In this document: piece by piece, positions 1-6,380 of the stretch
Layout: every line of letters starts with the position of its first letter
Position numbering within the stretch: position 1 is the first letter of the stretch
Assembly: GCA_937881575.1 (NCBI GenBank)
Contig: CALGEI010000144.1
Coordinates: 1-42,713, forward strand
Reading direction: 5' to 3'
DNA length: 42,713 bases
DNA from: an uncultured Flavobacteriales bacterium
GTDB taxonomy: Bacteria > Bacteroidota > Bacteroidia > Flavobacteriales_D > Sanyastnellaceae
Position numbers and translations under genes: made by a program
Notes under the pieces: generated by a model
Told to the model about the DNA's origin: nothing
Database searches by the model: none
Seen by the model: the letters and a program-made list of their open reading frames with translations, nothing else

Positions 1-896
1 AGCGTATCACCGTAGGACGTGCCCGAAGCATTGGTCGCATATGCACTGAAGTAACCAGCCGTTCCTCCTGTCAATCCGGTCAGTACGTATTCAATCGCTG
101 TGCTGCCGCCCGTTGTGTCCGCAGGAACGCTCGCTCCGTCGCTCAAGTTCGCCTGCTCTCCCCATACAAATCCTTGCGCTGTGATCGAATCTGCGGAGAA
201 TGTTGCATTCAGGGTAACAGAAGTATCTGTCGCAGCATCCGCTGCGTCCGTCGTGATGCCTGGCCTTGTCAGCAGAGAAAGCGTGTCGCCGTATAAGTCT
301 TCATTGTCCTTGGTAGCAAACGCCGTGAAATAATAAGTCTTTCCGGGATCCAAGGTTGTTAAGGTGTCCACAATCGGGCTGGTTCCCCCTGTAGCGTTGC
401 CATCATTCGAAGAAGACATGTCGGCATCCGAAGACCATTTAAAACCTGAGGCAGATATTCCACTTCCAGAGAAACTTGCACTCAATGCAGCGCTAATGTC
501 TGAAAGAATAACGGCAGCGTCAACGGTAACCCGAGGCGCCAAAGCCTCATCATAGATCACTTGCAACGCCTCAATGGAATCACGCAAAACAAGGCAATCA
601 TGCCACATGCGTATGGAAGTACCGACCACCGCACCGGAAACATAAACACCGTAGACGGTATCCGTCTCTGTTTCCCCGGCAATTCGATCTTCTAAATCGC
701 GGATCATGGACATCATCGTCGGCCAATCGCAGTCCATCAGGACATCACCGTCAGCTGTTTCCCGAGCTTGATTGGGATTGATTAAAAGCGTGTTCCCTTG
801 GTAGGGAACTTGTTCGTCCAGTTCGACCTGGGCTGTGCCCATTTGGAATCCAACAAGGAGGAAAACTGCTGTGAAATATTGTTTTGTGTAAGACAT
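1..896 (-). CDS. Secreted repeat protein, N-terminal part (cut by window edge)
   Basis: Open reading frame from an ATG at 896 that runs without a stop off the left edge (298 residues visible). Residues 1-23 look like a signal peptide (YFTAVFLLVGFQMGTAQ). Residues 24-120 have no recognisable domain. Residues about 121-211 and 212-298 are two fibronectin-III-like repeats of the sort with GFxW near the middle and a closing YFxAxAT...YGDT strand (FTAFATKDNEDLYGDT, FSAYATNASGTSYGDT). Such repeats commonly precede FISUMP or T9SS sorting domains in Bacteroidota, so an exported surface protein is likely, but the C-terminus is outside the window. It diverges from the TPR/LuxR regulator; about 108 bases separate the two starts. 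Function unknown. Confidence 0.85.
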   Translation of the reverse strand, partial: MSYTKQYFTAVFLLVGFQMGTAQVELDEQVPYQGNTLLINPNQARETADGDVLMDCDWPTMMSMIRDLEDRIAGETETDTVYGVYVSGAVVGTSIRMWHDCLVLRDSIEALQVIYDEALAPRVTVDAAVILSDISAALSASFSGSGISASGFKWSSDADMSSSNDGNATGGTSPIVDTLTTLDPGKTYYFTAFATKDNEDLYGDTLSLLTRPGITTDAADAATDTSVTLNATFSADSITAQGFVWGEQANLSDGASVPADTTGGSTAIEYVLTGLTGGTAGYFSAYATNASGTSYGDT

Positions 897-945
897 CGTT
901 CTTCTTCGTTTAAACAATTTAAATGCTCGTTGATTGTATGAATTT

Positions 946-963
946 ACCACATAAAAACGTGGT
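946..963. promoter_or_regulatory. Inverted repeat in the divergent promoter region
   Basis: ACCAC-N8-GTGGT lies midway between the divergent starts at 896 and 1005. The dyad is perfect over 5 bases per arm with an A-rich spacer, a plausible operator for a dimeric regulator. The adjacent LuxR-type protein is an obvious candidate, but only the symmetry is seen. Confidence 0.3.
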
Positions 964-1004
964 GTAGGGCGTTTACATCTTCATAATGTTTATCATCTTT
1001 TATC

Positions 1005-2681
1005 ATGTGGATTCACATTCAGCGCGTCAACGACAGAAGCCCCCTTAACTTTCACATCATGTTGACATCACATCGTCCAAAAATGGCACGAAGCCCTTGG
1101 ACACTTCTCTTCACCCTCCTCATCGCACTGAATGCAAGCGCGAGCAGCGACACGAAAAATCAGCAAATTGCGGAGCGGATCAAACACATCGTTTCCCTCC
1201 CGCCAATCTCGCAGGAACAGCTAGATTCACTCTCTGACCGTCTCGTTTATCTGAACAATTTGACCAGCGAAATGAGCGACGACGTTTGCCACGAAATCGC
1301 ACTGCTCAAAACAGAAATTGCACATGGCTGCATGAACGGAGGGAAAACTGTCCACATCACCAATATTTTGGACGATATGTCCTCATGCACCCCTCATCAC
1401 GGATTGTACGATTTCTGGCTTGGGAACATTGCCTACGACGCGCGTCAATATGCGACTTCAGTCATTTGGTATCAACGTGCGCTCAATACACTGGGCATTC
1501 AAGACCGGGAATCGGTAATGATTCAACTCAACTTATCGGCAGCACTTCACGCTGACGAACGATGGACCGAGGCAATAGATTCGCTGACAATAATCCTAAC
1601 TGGAGAGCATTGGAAGACAGCGCCGGCCGTATTATCCGACATTTACAACCATCAAATCACAATCAATGCTGCCGCAATGTTAATTGATGATCAACGTTTC
1701 GAGGAAGCATTGGATTGGCTACAGACACTCAACGAATCGAATCTTTCCGAATATTGGAAGATTGTAAAGGTCAGCAATGAATACAACGCAAATTTGAGAT
1801 CAGCGCATTTCAGTGCGTGCGACTCCCTGTGGGTCAAAACGCTTCAACACATCCCATTCGCCGATCTTCCACTGCCGCTTTTCAAATTTACGCTCAGCTC
1901 TTGGCTTGCAACTGATGCGTATGACTACTTGCAGGAATTAGTCGATGAAAAGAACACTGCCAACTTATTGCGAACCAATGAGGAGTCACTGCTCTCCGCT
2001 TTGCTTAATCCCCAAATCACCGATTCCAACCGAAAGCAACAATGGAAGATCTTGAAGGCCACGAACCAGTTGGAACGCGAGCGGATGGAGCTGCTTGCAA
2101 CTTCCTACGAAAAAAGGGCAACGAATAGCGATGCCTTCTCAGGCCTCAAAGCAAAGCTCGGCCTTCAGCAAAAGATGACGAGTAAGTGGCAATGGATCAG
2201 CCTTCTCATGGCCTTGAGCCTTCTCATTTATGCATTGACCAGGCTCTACTACAAGCAGCAAGCCATAACCAAAATTAAAACTGCCGTGCAGCATGCAGAG
2301 GCGAACAGAAAACGCATGTACAATACTTCCAAGCTTCAAGTCACGAGCACAGATATCCGGAAAATCCACATGGGCTTGGCAAAAGGGCATCAAATCAGCG
2401 AAGCTTTGCTATCCCTTCAAAAAATAGAAATCCTCGCCAAGGACAGATCTGCTTTTGCCGGAACTGAAGCCTTCCAAACGCTGGAAGGCGCAGATGCCTT
2501 GAGCGAAATCGAATTGACCATCTTGAAGATGACAATGGAGGGCATTCCCACTAAAGAAATCGCGCACCAACTTAAGGTCAGTTCGGGATACCTGTACAAT
2601 TCGCGAAGCGCCATTCGTAAGAAGCTCAATATCCCCAAGGAATCGTCCATCAAGCTATGGGTCCAGCGATCAAAAGATTGA
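1005..2681 (+). CDS. Membrane-anchored TPR / LuxR-type transcriptional regulator
   Basis: 558 residues from the first ATG. An internal ATG at 1083 gives a cleaner signal sequence (MARSPWTLLFTLLIALNASA) and may be the real start. The order is an export signal, a helical TPR-like region (clearest at about residues 130-200), a transmembrane segment at about 395-415 (WISLLMALSLLIYALTRLYY), a short coiled stretch, and a C-terminal LuxR-type helix-turn-helix at about 500-558 (LSEIELTILKMTMEGIPTKE, then EIAHQLKVSSGYLYNSRSAI). This puts the TPR sensor outside the inner membrane and the DNA-binding domain in the cytoplasm, an architecture known in Bacteroidota. No phosphoacceptor domain is visible. 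Its target is unknown; the divergent gene at 1-896 is the nearest candidate. Confidence 0.85.
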   Translation: MWIHIQRVNDRSPLNFHIMLTSHRPKMARSPWTLLFTLLIALNASASSDTKNQQIAERIKHIVSLPPISQEQLDSLSDRLVYLNNLTSEMSDDVCHEIALLKTEIAHGCMNGGKTVHITNILDDMSSCTPHHGLYDFWLGNIAYDARQYATSVIWYQRALNTLGIQDRESVMIQLNLSAALHADERWTEAIDSLTIILTGEHWKTAPAVLSDIYNHQITINAAAMLIDDQRFEEALDWLQTLNESNLSEYWKIVKVSNEYNANLRSAHFSACDSLWVKTLQHIPFADLPLPLFKFTLSSWLATDAYDYLQELVDEKNTANLLRTNEESLLSALLNPQITDSNRKQQWKILKATNQLERERMELLATSYEKRATNSDAFSGLKAKLGLQQKMTSKWQWISLLMALSLLIYALTRLYYKQQAITKIKTAVQHAEANRKRMYNTSKLQVTSTDIRKIHMGLAKGHQISEALLSLQKIEILAKDRSAFAGTEAFQTLEGADALSEIELTILKMTMEGIPTKEIAHQLKVSSGYLYNSRSAIRKKLNIPKESSIKLWVQRSKD

Positions 2682-2697
2682 CATGAGAAAACCGCTC

Positions 2698-2725
2698 CTC
2701 GCGTAATTGCGAGAAAATCTTTTTT
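2698..2725 (+). terminator. Weak intrinsic terminator after the LuxR-type gene
   Basis: CTCGC-gtaatt-GCGAG (2698-2713) is followed after five bases by a run of seven T (2719-2725), starting 17 bases after the stop codon. The stem is only 5 bp, so termination may be weak. Confidence 0.4.
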
Positions 2726-2787
2726 GCACATCATCTTTAGTTTCAAACGCCTCAACGATGATGCATTGAACATGCGCTCCCCAATCG

Positions 2788-2815
2788 ATTGAGCGCGGGT
2801 AAGCCGCGCATCAAT
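2788..2815. other. Stable stem-loop of unknown role
   Basis: ATTGA+GCGCGG, a five-base loop GTAAG, then CCGCGC and, after one bulged A, TCAAT. This gives 11 base pairs with a GC-rich core. No T-run follows on either strand, so it is not a standard terminator. The surrounding 2726-2948 shows no coding sequence that I can support. Confidence 0.4.
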
Positions 2816-2948
2816 TTAACCTTGCGGCGGATCCTCAGCGTTTGAGAGGTTTTGGTAGAAAAACAAATCGGCCGCCCCCTCGAAGGTAGCGGCAGATTGT
2901 CATTTCCTTAAAGAATCAAAGGATCAAGCCCCCTAAACGCCCACGCTT

Positions 2949-3080
2949 TTAATCCTGAACGCAACGAACTGAAATACCGAACCGTTGGTTGTCATAGGCC
3001 CGATAGACTTCAGTGTCACCACCCAGTAAACTGCGCCAAGTGTTTGTACCGGCCGCCGAAGCCGACCAGAAAAAACCAAA
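2949..3080 (-). pseudogene. C-terminal remnant of a FISUMP-domain protein
   Basis: Reading on the minus strand towards the stop at 2949, the last 43 codons encode FFWSASAAGTNTWRSLLGGD and then TEVYRAYDNQRFGISVRCVQD. This is the recognisable end of the FISUMP domain (G[FY]xWS...RxxGFSVRCxxD). Upstream, the same frame runs straight into the tRNA terminator and tRNA-Leu, so the rest of the domain and any start are gone. The remnant is intact up to its natural stop, which suggests truncation rather than slow frameshift decay. The partial gene at 1-896, on the same strand, has repeats of the kind often joined to FISUMP domains and could be a relative. Confidence 0.7.
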
Positions 3081-3113
3081 AACGGGAGACCGCATCGCTG
3101 CAATCTCCCGTTT
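3079..3113 (-). terminator. Rho-independent terminator of the tRNA operon
   Basis: Read on the minus strand, directly after the encoded CCA of tRNA-Leu(CAG): AAACGGGAGA, a 14-base loop, TCTCCCGTTT and then more T residues. This is a 10-bp stem with a classic A-tract and T-tract, and ends the Lys-Leu-Leu transcript. Confidence 0.85.
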
Positions 3114-3115
3114 GG

Positions 3116-3197
3116 TACCCGGAGCGGGACTCGAACCCGCACGCCCGAAGGCACAGCCACCTGAAGACTGCGCGTCTACCAATTTCGCCACCCGGGT
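3116..3197 (-). tRNA. tRNA-Leu (anticodon CAG)
   Basis: 82 nt on the minus strand. Acceptor ACCCGGG pairs with TCCGGGT with one G-T; the discriminator is A. The anticodon stem CAGTC/GGCTG encloses the loop TTCAGGT, giving anticodon CAG. There is a long variable arm (GTGCCTTCGGGCGT region), typical of class II tRNA, and the T arm carries GTTCGAGTC. The 3' CCA is encoded (3113-3115), unlike in the two upstream tRNAs. Last gene of the tRNA operon. Confidence 0.97.
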
Positions 3198-3220
3198 GGA
3201 ACTCAATAAATCTGACAAAG

Positions 3221-3304
3221 TGCCCAGAGCGGGACTCGAACCCGCACGCCCTAACGGACACATGGCCCTCAACCATGCCTGTCTACCAATTTCAGCACCT
3301 GGGC
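3221..3304 (-). tRNA. tRNA-Leu (anticodon GAG)
   Basis: 84 nt on the minus strand. Acceptor GCCCAGG/TCTGGGC; anticodon stem CATGG/CCATG with loop TTGAGGG gives anticodon GAG. It has a long class II variable arm and a standard T arm. CCA is not encoded. Middle gene of the tRNA operon. Confidence 0.97.
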
Positions 3305-3339
3305 GGTGCAACCAATGGACGTCAAAGACGTCTTTTTTG

Positions 3340-3413
3340 TGACCCCTCTGGGACTCGAACCCAGGACCCTCTCATTAAAAGTGAGATGCTCTAACCAGCT
3401 GAGCTAAGAGGTC
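3340..3413 (-). tRNA. tRNA-Lys (anticodon TTT)
   Basis: 74 nt on the minus strand. Acceptor GACCTCT/AGGGGTC, D arm AGCTCAGCTGGTTAGAGC, anticodon stem TCTCA/TGAGA around CTTTTAA gives anticodon TTT; the T arm is GTTCGAGTC. The discriminator is A; CCA is not encoded. First gene of the operon. Confidence 0.97.
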
Positions 3414-3434
3414 TATTTCCCTCGTTTGGGGGGG

Positions 3435-3442
3435 CAAAGATA
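3435..3442 (-). promoter_or_regulatory. -7 element of the tRNA operon promoter
   Basis: TATCTTTG on the minus strand is a perfect match to the Bacteroidota -7 consensus TAnnTTTG. It ends 21 bases before the 5' end of tRNA-Lys. A weak -33 match (TATG) lies 18 bases upstream. Confidence 0.6.
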
Positions 3443-3583
3443 GACAGATTTCCCATCGTTCATAAGCTATCCATGAAAAAGTCAAAATCGGATGGCAATT
3501 CAGGTGAATTTCAGGTTCCGAATGACCATGCAACTATCGAGCAAGCTAGGTTGTTTATCTTGCAGCCATAAACCTGCTAGACC

Positions 3584-3976
3584 ATGTTGCTTTCTTTGCT
3601 AATCAGCCTCTTTTGGGGGTTTGTCCCGAGCCAGCCTATTCAACCTTCCATCCAGTATTGCGTGGCTCCGGCTGAAGTTCCGAGTGATTGGAATACGTGG
3701 CTTCAAGACGAATCGCGGTTGAGTTGGTGGAAATTGAATGGATGGGTGAAATTGGATGAACTCAAGTCGGATATGCCCTTGTGGACAGGGTCTGATCCAA
3801 TTCAAGGCACCGTGGATCCGTTTATTTGTGGGATGCAACCAGATCCTCAGAAGTCCATGCAATGGGCGTTTTCAAATGGCACGGGGATTCATCTCCATGG
3901 CTTAGAACGTTGCGAGGTGCTGTACCAGCGATTTTTGATCAACCAATCGGCTGAAGCCAAAAGAATCAAGCAATGA
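3584..3976 (+). CDS. Small secreted protein of unknown function
   Basis: 130 residues with an N-terminal hydrophobic segment (LLSLLISLFWGFV) that looks like a signal peptide. The rest is Trp-rich and acidic and resembles no domain that I know; two internal cysteines (CGMQ, RCEV) could form a disulfide outside the cytoplasm. Its stop overlaps the start of the following T9SS adhesin (ATGA at 3973-3976), so the two are probably translationally coupled. A -7-like TATCTTGC lies about 20 bases before the ATG. I cannot assign a function. Confidence 0.7.
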   Translation: MLLSLLISLFWGFVPSQPIQPSIQYCVAPAEVPSDWNTWLQDESRLSWWKLNGWVKLDELKSDMPLWTGSDPIQGTVDPFICGMQPDPQKSMQWAFSNGTGIHLHGLERCEVLYQRFLINQSAEAKRIKQ

Positions 3977-6369
3977 GTATGTTCAACACCTCCATAAAGC
4001 TCACCGCGGCATTGGTCTCTTTGTTCTTATTCGGAGTTTCGAATGGTGAAGCGCAGGAGACGAGCATTTCCAGCACAACACTGGAAACATGCGAAGGATT
4101 TTTGGTGGATACCGGACTGAGTGCCGGTGATTATGGTCCCAATGAGGACATCACCATGACCATCTGTCCAGAAGCACCGGAAACCATCGTTACGCTTTAT
4201 TTTGCTCTGGCTTCGTTCGGCTCAGGGGACATGTTGCAGATTTACGATGGCACCGATACAAGCGGACCGCTTCTCGGTACTTACATTGAATTTGATGCCC
4301 AAGGATTGGAGATCTTTGCCACGGAAGACAATCCGGGCGGTTGTTTGACATTGCATTGGACGACGGATAACACGGGCAATGGAAATTTCGTTGCTGAGAT
4401 GAGTTGCGGCTATCCATGTGATCGTCCATTGGCCATCGTGTCCAGCGGAGAACCGGTGCCACATTTGGCTTGTCCTGGAGAGGAGATCACATTTGACGCT
4501 ACAGGTTCTACAGTGGCCGATGGCTTTGAAATCGTCACTTGGGATTGGGATTTTGGCGATGAGACCACATCCTCTGAAGGCGCTGTGGTGATCCATTCAT
4601 TTGACCAACCAGGGGCGTACAAAGTCCAATTGGGCATTGCAGATGATAACATCTCTGACGACGACCCCGACGGTTGTTCGAACAACAACCTCATTGACCA
4701 TTTGGTATTGATTTCAACGGAGCCTGATTGGTCAGGAACTTCTTTGGATGCGACCATTTGTTCTGGACAACTGTTTCCTTTGGATGGCATGGTAAACGGA
4801 GTGACCTATGATTCCGAGCCAACGGCAGACTTTGGCGGGGGCTTGTTCATTCCAGATGATCAATCCCAATGCTTCAATGCCGAGTTGACTTTCACGTCCT
4901 TTTCACCGGGCCAAATCGTTGAAAATGCGGCAACAGATATTATCGATTTGTTCATCAATTTTGAGCACAGTTTTATGGGAGACTTGACGGTCACCTTCAT
5001 TTGCCCCAACGGCCAAAGCTTGGCGGTCCACCAGCAAGGTGGAGGGGGGACGCAACTCGGCGTACCAGACCAGCTAGACGGAACGGGCCCAGGCGTTGGG
5101 TGGGATTATTACTGGTCTCCGACAGCAACCAATGGCACCTGGGCGGACAATGGAGGAGGTACGCTGCCAGCGGGAATTTATGAATCGGCACAGCCTTTTA
5201 CGCTGTTAGAGGGGTGCCCATTGAATGGGACTTGGGAAGTGGAAGTGTGTGATGCGTGGGGTGCAGATGACGGTTATATTTTCGATTGGACCGTCCACTT
5301 CGACCCAGAACTGTATCCTGAACCGGTGGTGTTTACCCCGGTATTCGGAATGGAATGTGACAGTACCTCATGGGAGGGTTTGAACATCTATGACGAAAGT
5401 GATGACTGCAATGAAATCACGGTGATTGCGACAGAAACAGGGACATACACGTATACCGCGACCAATAATTTTGGTTGTACGTACAGTACAGATGTGGAAT
5501 TGACTGTGGTTCCAGGGCCGACATTGGAAATCAATGATCCTGTAGGCTTTTGCGGTTCTCCTGTTTCACTTTCAGGCAATGTGACCAACCAAGAGACGGG
5601 CTTCAATTACAATTACGATTGGACGCCAGCGGATCTGGTTTCGGGCAACGGCGCCAATGTGACAGTCGATGGTTTGACCCAAGACACCATCATGACCCTA
5701 ACAGTGACAGTTTCTGGAGGCGACTTGGACAATTGCGAAGTCGCTCAAAATGTGGAAGTGAACTACGTTCCTGAGCCTACCGGTGTTGATTTCAGCGGTG
5801 CGATTTGTCCTGATGAGGATTTTGACTTGGTGGCTCTGAATTTTTCGATGGAAGGCACCAGTGAGAGTGATTACACCTATGAGTGGACCGACGAAAGCGG
5901 CGACATAGTCGGAACTTCGGCCGTATATCAGGCTAGTGGAGACGGGTTGTATGAGGTGCTAGTTACGATGGCCGCTCCCTGCACGTGGTCAACAACAAGC
6001 TTCTTCGATATAGAAGAGGACATTTGCGAGTTGACCATACCCAATGTGATTTCTCCCAATGGGTCAGGGCAGTGGGACTCGATGAACGATGCGTTTATCA
6101 TTCAAGGGTTGGACAGTGATCGATACGATGGAAGCACATTGAGGATTTACAATCGTTGGGGTTTGCTCATGTTTTCGAGCAATGATTTTGGCAAGTCTGC
6201 GGGTTGGAGTCCTGAGCCTGACGAGGCCGCTGAGGGAACGTATTATTATGTTCTTGGCATCGCAAGGACCGACTCCGAATTGGTCATCAATGATGCGAAT
6301 GGTCAGACGGTGGACGAGGGAGAGGGCTACAAATACTTGAGCGGTTCATTTACTTTGGTCCGCGATTAG
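3973..6369 (+). CDS. Secreted multidomain adhesin with T9SS type B sorting domain
   Basis: 798 residues. A signal peptide (about 1-27) is followed by a CUB-like domain (about 40-145; LQIYDGTDTSGPLLGTY and GCLTLHWTTD), a PKD domain (about 141-243; WDWDFGDETTSSEG), a proprotein-convertase P-domain-like region (about 289-445; SFMGDLTVTFICPNGQS, WEVEVCDAWGADDG), Ig-like segments, and a C-terminal gliding-motility/CHU_C domain (about 689-798; IPNVISPNGSGQWDSMNDAF, LRIYNRWGLLMFSS). The last is the T9SS type B sorting signal, so the protein is exported through the outer membrane and held at the surface or released. No enzymatic site is visible; adhesion or matrix binding is inferred. It overlaps the 130-residue gene upstream by 4 bases and is 11 bases before the helicase. 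Confidence 0.9.
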   Translation: MSMFNTSIKLTAALVSLFLFGVSNGEAQETSISSTTLETCEGFLVDTGLSAGDYGPNEDITMTICPEAPETIVTLYFALASFGSGDMLQIYDGTDTSGPLLGTYIEFDAQGLEIFATEDNPGGCLTLHWTTDNTGNGNFVAEMSCGYPCDRPLAIVSSGEPVPHLACPGEEITFDATGSTVADGFEIVTWDWDFGDETTSSEGAVVIHSFDQPGAYKVQLGIADDNISDDDPDGCSNNNLIDHLVLISTEPDWSGTSLDATICSGQLFPLDGMVNGVTYDSEPTADFGGGLFIPDDQSQCFNAELTFTSFSPGQIVENAATDIIDLFINFEHSFMGDLTVTFICPNGQSLAVHQQGGGGTQLGVPDQLDGTGPGVGWDYYWSPTATNGTWADNGGGTLPAGIYESAQPFTLLEGCPLNGTWEVEVCDAWGADDGYIFDWTVHFDPELYPEPVVFTPVFGMECDSTSWEGLNIYDESDDCNEITVIATETGTYTYTATNNFGCTYSTDVELTVVPGPTLEINDPVGFCGSPVSLSGNVTNQETGFNYNYDWTPADLVSGNGANVTVDGLTQDTIMTLTVTVSGGDLDNCEVAQNVEVNYVPEPTGVDFSGAICPDEDFDLVALNFSMEGTSESDYTYEWTDESGDIVGTSAVYQASGDGLYEVLVTMAAPCTWSTTSFFDIEEDICELTIPNVISPNGSGQWDSMNDAFIIQGLDSDRYDGSTLRIYNRWGLLMFSSNDFGKSAGWSPEPDEAAEGTYYYVLGIARTDSELVINDANGQTVDEGEGYKYLSGSFTLVRD

Positions 6370-6380
6370 ACCCGCATGAC

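Noticed and set aside
3318-3338. GACGTC-AAA-GACGTC followed by T6 on the plus strand, looking like a terminator
   Set aside because: No plus-strand gene precedes it; on the tRNA operon strand the T-run is on the wrong side. Loop of three and stem of six is weak.
3013-3394. Overlapping open frames on both strands across the tRNA cluster
   Set aside because: They only read through tRNA genes and the spacer; repeated PERDSNPHA and RAGSSPA strings are translations of the conserved tRNA T arm.
4997-5191. Frames on both strands inside the P-domain of the adhesin
   Set aside because: Shadows of the adhesin frame; no start context and no recognisable protein.
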